From: Bacteroidales bacterium
GTDB taxonomy: Bacteria; Bacteroidota; Bacteroidia; Bacteroidales; GCA-2748055
Length of the DNA: 64,000 nt
Assembly (NCBI GenBank): GCA_023138875.1
Contig: JAGLOO010000006.1
Span: 1 to 64,000 of the forward strand
Direction of reading: 5' to 3'
Under the pieces are notes generated by a model that was not told the DNA's origin, did not search any database, and saw only the letters and a list, made by a program, of their open reading frames with translations. Position 1 is the first letter of the stretch, and each line of letters begins with the position of its first letter. This document shows, one piece after another, positions 51,802 through 61,149 of this stretch. Made by a program: the position numbers and the translations under genes.

Positions 51802-52902
51802 TTATTGATTTTGATGCTTCCTGAACCCTTTTTGAAATCCTTTGATGGCCCTGGTAATCAGGTTCTTTTTCAATTCTGATGGAATTTCTCCTGAAGCCAG
51901 CATCTGGTCCACATAGTTTGAAGGAGATTTATACTCATGGGAAGGACGGTTATGACAATCCATGCAATCCATGTTACGGATGGTATAATTTTCCAGGCTG
52001 TCGGTATAAAAAACCTCATCATCATCCAGGTATTCTGTCACTTCCCCTGTTTCCAGGTTGGTCATCCGAACCCAGGGAATGAACTCCCTTTTTTCGTCCG
52101 TTGCCACATATTCGATCCGTACATCCGGATTGATATGCCAGTGTACACCTTCCTGCAGTCCCAGTGCACTGTATTGAGACCCGATCTTTATCTGCAGGTT
52201 AATATCCCATTCCGTATTGGACGAATCGGTCAGGAAATACTTTTCAGACCGGCTCAGGTGAGGGGTGAATTTCTCAGGCCAGTGACACTGCTCACATGTC
52301 TCCCGGGCGGGCCTCAGGCTGTGGACCGGCGTGGGAATGGGCCTTGGGTATTTCTTAAAAGCTACAGAATAAACCTGGTACAATCCGGACAATTTTGATT
52401 TTACATACCAGTCAGCTCCCGATCCTACATGACACTCCACACAGGATACCCTTGCATGGGGTGAATTCTGGTAGGCCACATACTCGGGTTCCATCACTGT
52501 ATGGCACATGGTTCCGCAAAACTCTGTGGATTCCGTATAATGAAATGCCTCATAACTTCCCACAGCTGAAGCCAGCAAAAAAACAACGGTGCAGATCACA
52601 AAGATGGTAAAAGCATTCCGGTGCCTTCGGTCGTTTAGGTCGACCACCGGCCACACGGTTTTCATCACCTCCTGGCGTCTCCTGTCCCTGCGCGATCTGG
52701 CCCTCATTCCGATGGGTATCAATATCAGGCCAAGCACAAGGAAGCCGGGCAGAATAATATAAGCGAATAGACCGGCATAGGAACTCCCCTCATTAAAGAT
52801 AAAGGTAATGGCCAGAAAGAACAGGATCAGAAAGAAACTAATGGCTGCCACTGCTGTACCTATCAATGAGGTCCAGTTATAATATGATTTGGGCAATTTC
52901 AT
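51802..52902 (-). CDS. NapC/NirT-type membrane tetraheme cytochrome c, first gene of the menaquinone operon
   Basis: A 366-aa protein with three hydrophobic helices (about 14-36, 42-64, 96-115) and four covalent heme sites: CGTMCH (129-134), CVECH (154-158), CEQCH (203-207) and CMDCH (313-317). The first has three residues between its cysteines (CX3CH) instead of two. NapC/NirT/NrfH-type proteins oxidise menaquinol at the inner membrane and pass electrons to periplasmic reductases. Leading the men operon links quinone synthesis with its use. No terminal reductase gene is in the window, so the electron acceptor is unknown. No clear promoter was found in the 111 bp upstream. Confidence 0.88.
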   Translation of the reverse strand: MKLPKSYYNWTSLIGTAVAAISFFLILFFLAITFIFNEGSSYAGLFAYIILPGFLVLGLILIPIGMRARSRRDRRRQEVMKTVWPVVDLNDRRHRNAFTIFVICTVVFLLASAVGSYEAFHYTESTEFCGTMCHTVMEPEYVAYQNSPHARVSCVECHVGSGADWYVKSKLSGLYQVYSVAFKKYPRPIPTPVHSLRPARETCEQCHWPEKFTPHLSRSEKYFLTDSSNTEWDINLQIKIGSQYSALGLQEGVHWHINPDVRIEYVATDEKREFIPWVRMTNLETGEVTEYLDDDEVFYTDSLENYTIRNMDCMDCHNRPSHEYKSPSNYVDQMLASGEIPSELKKNLITRAIKGFQKGFRKHQNQ

Positions 52903-53013
52903 TGGTTCAGGATGAAGAAAACAGAACCGGAAATTAGGAAATAGGTTGTATCAAATCCAGTAAGATGGCCAATTCAAAATCAATACAAATTAGTCATGGG
53001 TGTCAAAACAGAC

Positions 53014-54744
53014 CTATTCAACCCGGAAATGAGTGGTCGCAGATGTCACTTCACCGGGAACGACCAATGCCCTCACAAGAATCAGATATTCGCCTGGCCG
53101 GGAAGGAGCCTGGAAGGGAATTTCCCGGATTTTTCCTCGTTCCAGCAAAACATCATCCAGCCACAAAATGGTATTGCGCGTATCAGGAACCCGGCCCCGG
53201 TCACCAAAGGCCTTAACCATCTTCTGCGGAGTTGGCTGGAGAGACTGGAAATCAAAGAAGTACGATCCAATGGGGAGGTCAATGCCAGCCATATCGCCCT
53301 TCCGGGAATGGATACTTATGACCCCTCCGTAGGAGATGTTCCCCTTGATATACACTTCATTGATCACATCGATCCTGCTGACCTTTGCAGGAGAAATAGA
53401 CATGACCGCATGCTGATCAAATACTGGAATGTGATCGATCAACAGCAGTGGTTCATAGATGCCGATACTACTGTTATCACTCTGGACCTTCAAGCTGCTC
53501 CGGCTTTCCCTTTTCACCACATATACATCCGGAACAAGGTTAATAAAAACCTCTTCCAGGGTGGGGAGCTTCACATAATCATCCATTTCAATGCTATGCA
53601 CGGGTGTGCCATAAAAAGATCCAACCGGATCTTCTTCTACTGTTTCTGATTTGGTCTGAACAGGCCTTTGAAAGGCTGTCGAGAGTTGCATCTGAATGGC
53701 CATCTGCCTGGCTACCTCACGTTCCACAGGCGACAGGCTGAATTCTTCCACCGGTACAGGCAGCGATCCCACATCGAAATCCTGGTCGATCCGAACCTCT
53801 GCCTGAAGGCCTTCTGCAGGATGGGGGGTTACAAACAGTTCCTGGATCCCGGTAAGATCCGGTGTTGAAACCACAAACCTTCCATGGGCATCTGTGATGG
53901 TGGTAAAATAATCGGGTTTCTCCCCGAGCAAAGTAAAATGAACCTTCGTCAGTGTAACCGGACGAACTTCCTGGCCTGCCTGAACCACTGTCCCCGAAAG
54001 TGAAGGACCTATCGGCTCCGGGAGGAAGTTTACACGGTAATCTTCCGGATTCATTGCTGCCCTGTTAAACACTTGCTGTCCATGGAGTGTGTCGATCCCA
54101 CCAGCAGGAACAATGGTAACACAACAATGGAAACGTTGTAAATGAGTATTCACAGGTCCAGCCAGGCGAAGCAGCACCTCCTCACCCTGGTTGTAGGAAA
54201 TAGAAGTGGTCAGGCATTCAATGAGTCCGCCAGTGTATTCTCTCCTGCTGCCTTTTTGCACCTCAGCAACTCCATTGGAATGACTTGTAACCTCCGAATT
54301 AAAGGGATTGATTAACTTCAATGGTGTATAGCTGTAAGTCTCCGGACCCGAGTTACGCATCCACCGGGTGTAACACTTAAGAAAGTAGTTTCCGGTCAGA
54401 GCACTGGCCGGAATGATCAAATCGCCGGAGCTTTTACCGGATGAAAGGGAGAATTTCCCATGGGCTACAGCCATACCCGAAGAAGTCACCAGTTCAACAT
54501 ACAATACGGTGCTCCATTGTTTTCCTTCACCCAGGCCTTCAACAGAGTAATCAGCCCTGAATCGGATGGATTCATTCACAGTGTAAATGGAACGATCGGT
54601 AAACACCTCAACATGTTCCCTGATAAGAGATGCCTCCGAAGCCCTGGAGGGATCAAAGGGTGACTGTCCGGACGCATATGAGGTCTTTCCAAAAAAGAGA
54701 CCCGCGGCCATCAAAAGGAAATATGCTGATCTGTTCAGTTTCAT
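53014..54744 (-). CDS. Secreted MG2-domain / TonB-plug-like protein
   Basis: A 576-aa protein with a signal peptide ending YASGQ. The first domain resembles the MG2 domain of alpha-2-macroglobulins (EVFTDRSIYTVNESIRFRADY). A carboxypeptidase-regulatory-like domain follows (about 255-325; FTTITDAHGRFVVSTPDL). A region like a TonB receptor plug without a barrel comes last (IYEPLLLIDHIPVFDQHAVMSISPAKVSRIDVI ... GGVISIHSRKGD). Such proteins are frequent beside TonB receptors in Bacteroidota; the function is unknown. It is the last gene of the second TonB/DUF4249 operon, 2 bp after the DUF4249 gene. Confidence 0.75.
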   Translation of the reverse strand: MKLNRSAYFLLMAAGLFFGKTSYASGQSPFDPSRASEASLIREHVEVFTDRSIYTVNESIRFRADYSVEGLGEGKQWSTVLYVELVTSSGMAVAHGKFSLSSGKSSGDLIIPASALTGNYFLKCYTRWMRNSGPETYSYTPLKLINPFNSEVTSHSNGVAEVQKGSRREYTGGLIECLTTSISYNQGEEVLLRLAGPVNTHLQRFHCCVTIVPAGGIDTLHGQQVFNRAAMNPEDYRVNFLPEPIGPSLSGTVVQAGQEVRPVTLTKVHFTLLGEKPDYFTTITDAHGRFVVSTPDLTGIQELFVTPHPAEGLQAEVRIDQDFDVGSLPVPVEEFSLSPVEREVARQMAIQMQLSTAFQRPVQTKSETVEEDPVGSFYGTPVHSIEMDDYVKLPTLEEVFINLVPDVYVVKRESRSSLKVQSDNSSIGIYEPLLLIDHIPVFDQHAVMSISPAKVSRIDVINEVYIKGNISYGGVISIHSRKGDMAGIDLPIGSYFFDFQSLQPTPQKMVKAFGDRGRVPDTRNTILWLDDVLLERGKIREIPFQAPSRPGEYLILVRALVVPGEVTSATTHFRVE

Positions 54745-54746
54745 TA

Positions 54747-55889
54747 TTACCAGTAGTCAGGTTTTTCGTTTACACCACCCTTTAACTGGCAATCAAAGCA
54801 AAACCTGGGTCCATTTAAATAAGGTGGCCCCACCCCCAGTGGATCAAGGGAATAGAGTAAATAGGGAAAATCCGATCCAAGTTCCCACAGGCTATTAGCC
54901 GTATCCAGTTCGCAGGTAAATCCTGGAACAATGAAATCAAAATCAGATCTGAATGTAAGTCTTTTACTTTGCTGCTGGGTGGCATAAAAACAGCCCAACA
55001 CCTTTTCCTCAGGATTCCTTGTATTAAAGATATTGCCCACCGTACTTGATGGCTGGGTTTCATACAATCCTCCACCATTGCCTGTCTGCGATTTAATTTT
55101 TTCCCAGTAATTGTATATTTCATTCGTCAGTGACTGCTGTTTCACCAGCAGGCTATATTTCAATTTAATCCTGGGTGTTTCATTGGATACATAATTGAGC
55201 TTATTGCGCTTTAGTCTGTTTTCTGATAAATACCTGGTAGAAGCCGAATAAAGCCCGTTGATAGGTTCTGTCATATAACAGGTGTTGATGGAGTCTGCTA
55301 AAACAGGTATCAATGGCCCTCCGTACCAGATAAGATTAGCACGTGCTGCCGAGTTGTACTCCCATGTTTCTACCAGCTGCCAGCGAAAATTCATGGATGC
55401 GTTGGCCGAACCGGTCAATTCTGATAAAAACTGGATACCGTGATAGGTTACCTCAGGATTCGATGTGCCTTGACTTTCCACCTCATAGTAAAGAGTATCA
55501 ATGGGAGGACAGGCCAACAAAGTATCGTAGTTTGACTGATATTCATCACCATCTAACGTTATGACCAAAAGGCTGTATGATTTATTTATGTCCAGAAATG
55601 AAGCATTCAGATTGGCCTCATAGATACCCAGATCTGTCTCCTCATAAACAGCGATATTCCCCCGGTCATCCTCAACCCTGACCACACATCCCGATACCGG
55701 ATTAAATAATGGATCATTGTAGGGGGTTGATCTTGAGATCGTAACCTGATGGATGCCGGGCCGATCGGTGATTACTCCGTTGATGACAAGTACCTCCTGC
55801 GATTCTTCAATAACAGGTTGAAAAGGTTCGATACAGGAACTGCAAACCAGCGACAAAAGAACCAGTATGTGGTATTTACTCACTCGCAT
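54747..55889 (-). CDS. DUF4249-family lipoprotein, second copy in the window
   Basis: The track start at 55898 is a TTG; ATG 55889 gives 380 aa with a lipoprotein signal ending CSSC. Family text includes LVINGVITDRPGIHQVTISRSTPYNDP and CVVRVEDDRGN, parallel to the DUF4249 protein at 36-37 kb. The C-terminus has FCFDCQLKGGVNEKPDYW, where a CX2C pair may bind metal or form a disulfide. It overlaps the TonB receptor gene by 14 bp. A receptor-partner role is inferred from context. Confidence 0.85.
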   Translation of the reverse strand: MRVSKYHILVLLSLVCSSCIEPFQPVIEESQEVLVINGVITDRPGIHQVTISRSTPYNDPLFNPVSGCVVRVEDDRGNIAVYEETDLGIYEANLNASFLDINKSYSLLVITLDGDEYQSNYDTLLACPPIDTLYYEVESQGTSNPEVTYHGIQFLSELTGSANASMNFRWQLVETWEYNSAARANLIWYGGPLIPVLADSINTCYMTEPINGLYSASTRYLSENRLKRNKLNYVSNETPRIKLKYSLLVKQQSLTNEIYNYWEKIKSQTGNGGGLYETQPSSTVGNIFNTRNPEEKVLGCFYATQQQSKRLTFRSDFDFIVPGFTCELDTANSLWELGSDFPYLLYSLDPLGVGPPYLNGPRFCFDCQLKGGVNEKPDYW

Positions 55890-58668
55890 AGTTCCCAAGT
55901 TTAAAATTCCAGGAAAGGGTCACCACAGGCCGTCCGAAAATGGAGAGCTTATACCCGTTGATCAAACCATCTTCATTAATAAAATATACCGAATATGCAT
56001 TCTTCCTGCCCGTAAGGTTGTATATGTTCAGCATCCAGTAACTGTGTAAAAACTTCCTTTCCTTCAGGTTTCCTTCCAGGTTGACAGAGAAATCGGCACG
56101 AAAATAATCGGGGATCCGGTAACTGTTCCTTGCAGAATAATCAATGAACTGCAATTCCTCAACATAATAGATGGATATGGGATAGGTTACCGGCCGGCCT
56201 GTGATATAGACCAGGTTGGCAGAAAAACTAAGCCGCCGGTTCATTTTATAATTGGTGACCAGGCTCAGGTTATGGGGCCGGTCATAATTGGAGGCATATG
56301 GATTCCCTTCATTAATGTTCTCTCCGGGAATGGGAGAATCTATCCGGATGATCGACCTTGAATAGCTGTAGGCCAGCCAACCGTTGAACCTGCCCGTGCT
56401 CTTTTTGATCATTGCCTCCACACCGTATGCTTTCTGGTTGCCCTGCAGGATTTCTGTTTCGATATGCGGACTACTGATAAAACTGGCTCCGTCGCGGTAG
56501 TCAACCACACCTGACACCCATTTATGATAAATTTCAAGGGATGTTGTGAGGCTTTTTCGGGGAATATCCTGGTAATAACCCACTGAGACCTGATCCACGT
56601 AAGGTGGAGTGATGTGATAATCGCACAGTTTCCACTGGTCTGTTGGAGAAATAGCTATGGTATTGCTTAACATGAAAAGGAACTGCCGCATACGGTTATA
56701 AGAGAGCTTTAATGAATTGTTTGTTCCAAGCATATAATTCAATGCCAGCCTCGGCTCCAGGCTCGAATAGGTTTTAATCACCTGTCCGGGATCAAAGAAA
56801 AGGGTGTCGATAACGTTTCCTGGCTTACGTGGTTGTCCCTGCCCGTAAACCATTACCTGTTCCGGTCCCAGTGCCATAAATACTGCATATCTCAATCCGG
56901 TATATGCAGTGAGACGAGGCCCAAGAACAATCTCATCTGCCAGGTATACGGCAGTCTCAATACCATTCTCAACACCCAGTTCAACGGGTGCCCTGAGTGA
57001 ATATGGCCCATAAGGTTCAAGAGTTCCCCGGTCGAGGTTATAAAAGATAGCATTGGCACCATAGGTAAGCTTGTGGCTGCCCAGTGATAACCAGGTGAAA
57101 TCGGCCTTTAATTCGTAATGACCAATGCGGTACTCATGGGAATAGGATTCGGATGGGATTTTCATATCCACATTCGCGAAATCATATTCTCCATAAACAA
57201 GGGCCATATCGCCGGCGATCCTGGAACTAAACCGATGCCTTATGTTCACCGAAGCACCTGCATTGGAGTAGGAGTACTGGTTACTGGTACCCAGGGTGAA
57301 CCTGTCACGGCTGATATATGCAAAGGCCTTTATCAAAGTTTTTTCACCGGGTTCCCAGGTAAGAGCACCGGCCAGGTCAAAAAAGCCTGCTTCACTGTTT
57401 CTCAGGTCGGGATCCTCCAACTGATTGAGGATCCAGTCAGAATAGGTGGACCGGGCGCTCAGGACAAAAGCGCTTTTATCTTTTTTGATGGGACCCTCTA
57501 CGGCCAAACGACCCGTCACCGGACTTATCCCGCCACGGGCTGTATATTCATTCATATTTCCCTGTCGGGTGGAGATATCGAAGAATGATGCCAGGCGCCC
57601 TCCATATTTGGCTGGCAGATTGCTCTTATAAAGGGTGAAATCTTTCACAATATCAGGACTGAAAGAGGTAAAGAACCCGAACAGGTGCGAACTGTTGTAC
57701 ACCGGAACCTTGTTTACGTAAATCATATTCTGATCGGCTGAACTGCCCCTGACATTGAACCCGCCTGCACCTTCCCCAACACTCTGCACACCGGGAAGCA
57801 TCTGAATGACCTTCAACACATCCTTTTCACCCATCACAACTGGTACATCTTTCATGACCTTATAATTCAGGCGGTCAAATCCCATCTGGGTTCCCCTCAC
57901 ATTGTGATAACGGTTGGCCTGAATAACAACTTCGGTGATCGGGATCAGGCTCCTTTCCAGCGAAATAGACAGGTCTCCTCCGGAAAGGACCTCCAGGTAA
58001 TTTTGCTTCGTCTCCATACCCATGCAATTGAAATCTACCGTGTACTTTCCGGGTCTGACCACAATGCTGAACCTGCCGTCCACATCTGTGGCAGCCCCTT
58101 TCTTCAATTCTTCGATATAGATGGTTGCACCAATAAGAGGCTCCCCGGTTTCCACATCTGTCATCTTCCCATAGAGCACTGCATTTGTCAAGGTGCTCAC
58201 TCCCTCGCTGCTACCCACCCGTAATGTTTCAAGCATTCCTGCCCTCCGCCCTTCAATGTATTTCTTCTCCGTGGATGTCAGTTCAGACTCTCCAATGGCA
58301 TCCATGGCTTCGAACAAATTGTCATTTACCCCTGAATATTCCGGTAACGAGGTTACAATTGGAACCTTATTGGATAAAAAGACCTGCTGGTGCTTATCCA
58401 GAAAATAGGTTATGCCTGTAGGTAGTAATGTTCTGTCAAGGGTGCGTTGAAGTGAGATTTCTTCTCCTGAGATGGTAACCCTGATTCCCCTGACCCAATC
58501 ATTAAGGAAATAGAAGGTGGTTCCCGTCTGCTTCTCAACTTGTTCCACAAATTCAATAAAAGGCACATCGTTGAAGTCTCCACTGAATAACACATCCGTT
58601 TCCTGTCCCTCCAGTTGGAAAAACGAAATAAAGATCAATAACACGGTTATCACCAGGCTCCTTTTCAT
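55876..58668 (-). CDS. TonB-dependent receptor with N-terminal STN and carboxypeptidase-like domains
   Basis: A 930-aa outer-membrane protein with a signal peptide ending QLEGQ. A secretin/TonB N-terminal (STN) domain (about 25-105; VPFIEFVEQVEKQTGTTFYFLND) is followed by a carboxypeptidase-like domain (about 165-250; GKMTDVETGEPLIGATIYIEELK). The plug contains VLKVIQMLPGVQSVGEGAGGFNVRGSSADQNMIYVNKVPVYN. The barrel ends VVTLSWNFKLGNYASE. STN domains usually signal to FecR-type anti-sigma factors, but none is nearby. It overlaps the upstream gene by 4 bp (ATGA). Confidence 0.93.
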   Translation of the reverse strand: MKRSLVITVLLIFISFFQLEGQETDVLFSGDFNDVPFIEFVEQVEKQTGTTFYFLNDWVRGIRVTISGEEISLQRTLDRTLLPTGITYFLDKHQQVFLSNKVPIVTSLPEYSGVNDNLFEAMDAIGESELTSTEKKYIEGRRAGMLETLRVGSSEGVSTLTNAVLYGKMTDVETGEPLIGATIYIEELKKGAATDVDGRFSIVVRPGKYTVDFNCMGMETKQNYLEVLSGGDLSISLERSLIPITEVVIQANRYHNVRGTQMGFDRLNYKVMKDVPVVMGEKDVLKVIQMLPGVQSVGEGAGGFNVRGSSADQNMIYVNKVPVYNSSHLFGFFTSFSPDIVKDFTLYKSNLPAKYGGRLASFFDISTRQGNMNEYTARGGISPVTGRLAVEGPIKKDKSAFVLSARSTYSDWILNQLEDPDLRNSEAGFFDLAGALTWEPGEKTLIKAFAYISRDRFTLGTSNQYSYSNAGASVNIRHRFSSRIAGDMALVYGEYDFANVDMKIPSESYSHEYRIGHYELKADFTWLSLGSHKLTYGANAIFYNLDRGTLEPYGPYSLRAPVELGVENGIETAVYLADEIVLGPRLTAYTGLRYAVFMALGPEQVMVYGQGQPRKPGNVIDTLFFDPGQVIKTYSSLEPRLALNYMLGTNNSLKLSYNRMRQFLFMLSNTIAISPTDQWKLCDYHITPPYVDQVSVGYYQDIPRKSLTTSLEIYHKWVSGVVDYRDGASFISSPHIETEILQGNQKAYGVEAMIKKSTGRFNGWLAYSYSRSIIRIDSPIPGENINEGNPYASNYDRPHNLSLVTNYKMNRRLSFSANLVYITGRPVTYPISIYYVEELQFIDYSARNSYRIPDYFRADFSVNLEGNLKERKFLHSYWMLNIYNLTGRKNAYSVYFINEDGLINGYKLSIFGRPVVTLSWNFKLGNYASE

Positions 58669-59412
58669 GGCAGCCCTCCGCTCGCTGAAAGGTTTGAGAC
58701 CGCACTCATGTTCCTGACAATGGCACCGGGAGTTGCTTTTCTGAATGTAAAGTGCTTTCGCCGCAGGTAACGCTTGATCATCTTTTGCTGATCTTCAGGA
58801 AAGAGTGCTGCAAAGGACTTCATATTATTAAATTCATAAAGCCTCCCATCCATTTCCATCTGGTAGGTCAGGCTGGCCTTGATAAATTGCTCAATAAAAA
58901 GCATATTGTTCGTGAGGGGAATGAGTTCCTTCTCCCTGTACACATAACATGTAAACACATTCGTCCTGATTACCTGGTAAAATCTTGTTGGTTCCTGACC
59001 AAGATTCAATTTCAGGAATTCAAATGCGCCACGGCTGAAAGCATCCACGTTATCTGTTATGGTGATCAACACGTTGCTTCCACCCGAGAAGTTTTCATAC
59101 TCAATCTCCACGTGCTGGGAATAGAGATCATACCTGAGCCTGACATCCTTATAGATCCTGCCCCTGACGGATACCGAGCCACTGGCAAACCTGTCTTCCA
59201 TGAAATATGGATGGCCCTGGCAACTCATGTACCGATTGTGATACTGCACTCCATTTACAAGATCCTGGTCAAGGCCATAAGCCTGCTCCACCAGTGCATG
59301 GAATGAATGACGGTCATCAACAATGGAACCCTGTTGACCGTGAACAGGTAGAAAATAAAAAAAAAAGAATTATGCCGGCTGCCAAAACAGCCTTCAGTGC
59401 ATCAATAATCAT
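58665..59412 (-). CDS. Secreted protein of unknown function, apparently frameshifted at an A10 tract
   Basis: The track lists only 58665-59291 from a GTG. Reading further upstream in that frame gives FLPVHGQQGSIVDDRHSFHALVEQ, then a stop at the A10/T10 tract. The ATG at 59412, 16 bases after the ankyrin gene stop, opens another frame, MIIDALKAVLAAGIILFF. With nine rather than ten Ts the two join exactly into a 248-aa protein with a normal signal peptide ending VHGQQG. The body (GLDQDLVNGVQYHNRYM, FLKLNLGQEPTRFYQV) has no family I recognise. It overlaps the STN-TonB receptor by ATGA, so it is probably that receptor's operon partner. The shift may be a sequencing error, slippage-corrected expression, phase variation or true inactivation. 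Confidence 0.7.
59357..59366. repeat. A10 homopolymer tract at the frameshift
   Basis: Ten consecutive As on the plus strand (Ts in the coding sense) lie inside the signal-peptide region of the secreted-protein gene. A change to nine restores one reading frame. Homopolymers of this length are slippage-prone both in cells and in sequencing. Confidence 0.9.
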
Positions 59413-59428
59413 TTAATGAATGTCACAT

Positions 59429-60064
59429 TCAATTCTTATGGCCTTCTTTTAGGTAATCAGCCACTGCTGTGTGCTCTGACTGCCGGGCAAAGGATTCCGC
59501 ATCATCACCATCCACATCTGTGAGCGACGGATCAGCATCAAATTCCAGAAGAATCTTCACAACCTCAAAATTCCCCTCAGCAGATGCATGCATCAGAGGT
59601 GAGAAGTGTTCCTCTGAATCGACAATATTCGGTTCTGCCCCCTTATCCAGGAGGATTTTCACTGTTTCGGGAAATGGACCTGTGGAAGCATACAAAAGGG
59701 CGGTCCGTCCCAACAGGTCCCTTCGGTCCACACTGGCTCCCCCTTTTATCAGGGCCAGCAAAATTTCGGAATGTCCGTTAAATGCAGCAAACATCAATGC
59801 AGTATGGCCCTCCTGGTCAATCGCATTGACAGCGGTGCCCGCATCAAGCAGCGCCTTTACTTTCTCCAGTTCACCATCCAAGGCAGCCTGCCTCATCTGT
59901 TCTTCGGCGGCAGATCCGGTAGTTGGAATGGTTTCGGCTGGACCCGGACTCTCCACCCCGGCACCAGTTTGACGGTCTGTTTTGCCGCCTGAACCAGTGC
60001 AACCCGTAAGAATCGCCAGGGATAAGATAGCGATCAGTATAACGCAGAATCTTTGGATTTTCAT
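59429..60064 (-). CDS. Ankyrin-repeat lipoprotein
   Basis: The ATG at 60064 gives 211 aa with a lipoprotein signal (IAILSLAILTGC, Cys at about 22), so the 51 extra track residues are discarded. A linker rich in Gly/Pro/Thr is followed by about four ankyrin repeats (EGHTALMFAAFNGHSEILLALIKGGA; LLGRTALLYAS; EEHFSPLMHASAEGNFEVVKILLEFDADPS). Envelope location suggests a protein-binding role. It is the first gene of the operon leading into the frameshifted secreted protein and the STN-TonB receptor. Confidence 0.85.
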   Translation of the reverse strand: MKIQRFCVILIAILSLAILTGCTGSGGKTDRQTGAGVESPGPAETIPTTGSAAEEQMRQAALDGELEKVKALLDAGTAVNAIDQEGHTALMFAAFNGHSEILLALIKGGASVDRRDLLGRTALLYASTGPFPETVKILLDKGAEPNIVDSEEHFSPLMHASAEGNFEVVKILLEFDADPSLTDVDGDDAESFARQSEHTAVADYLKEGHKN

Positions 60065-60180
60065 TACTCTGGTATTTTTATGGCGTTGAAGATACGAAAA
60101 GAAATCAATGGGAAATGACCAAATGGCTTGACTTCCATGAATAAGGTTGCTATCTTGAATGATTGGTTTATAGGGTATAA

Positions 60181-61128
60181 TTGATTGGGCAACGAATACG
60201 AGGCCTTCAGAGAGCACGAAAGACTTATAAATTCCAAATCGTTTTGAAAACCAGCCACCAGAATTACTTCGCTTCTTACAGTCCGGATGGGAAGTTGATT
60301 GCCACCACCGGTTCTGATAACAATATCATTTTATGGAATTCTGAGACAGGGATCATACACCGCACCCTGGTGGGATCTTGCCCTGGTCAAGATATCCAGC
60401 TCTACCGAGGGACATGCTGGAGCCATTAAGGCATTGGATATCAATCCGGTGAAGTGGTTGGTAGTTCTGAAAAGCTGGAGCAGATTGTTCTTTCGGTTGA
60501 TGCAAGCCCTTCTCATAGTGATTTCGTCTCTTCCTGCCTGATGTCTGAAGAACTTCGGGTATGGGCCTATGGTTTCGGGGAGGATCGACCGGAATATTCA
60601 CCAGAATCAATGAAGGTAGAAACAGCTTAGCCTGGTTTCCTGCCGGATCAACCCGCTGAAGAAAAACCTGAGTCGAAATCAGCCTCGCCCTATCCACTCA
60701 TCTCACTATACTCTCCCGAACCGGTGAATGGAGAGGTAATCCACGACGGGAACAGCACCCTTAGGGACTTTATCGGGAGCATACAATCTAAACATACCCT
60801 TTTAATCGCCGATGCCTGTTTCAGTGGATCCATATTTAAAACCAGGTCAGCATTTGGAGGTGATGCGAAAGGGATACAGAAACTGCATGATCTTCCCAGC
60901 CGAAAGGCGATGACCAGTGGTGCGCTGAAGGAGGTTCCCGACAAAAGTGTATTCGTGAAGTACCTGATCAGTGAGCTCATTGAGAACCAGGAGAAATTCC
61001 TGTCATCGGAAGAATTATTCGGTAACTTTAAAACTGCAGTTCTGAACAACTCTCCCAATGTACCCCAATACGGCACCATCCAGAATGCAGAGGACCAAGG
61101 AGGTGATTTTATCTTTGTTCGGAAGTAA
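60181..61128 (+). pseudogene. Degraded WD40-caspase (C14) family gene
   Basis: Pieces of one ancestral gene lie in different frames. The 5' part encodes a WD40 blade (NYFASYSPDGKLIATTGSDNNIILWNSETG), then a shifted frame continues with GHAGAIKALDIN. The 3' part (from 60724) encodes the C-terminal half of a caspase-like domain with the catalytic Cys in LLIADACFSGSIFK and ends GGDFIFVRK. Between them are stops and shifts; most WD40 blades and the caspase His region are missing. Bacterial WD40-caspases are thought to act in proteolytic signalling or defence. The plus-strand pseudogene begins about 117 bp from the divergent ankyrin gene. Confidence 0.7.
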
Positions 61129-61149
61129 ATGAAGAAGCTATGAATTTGC

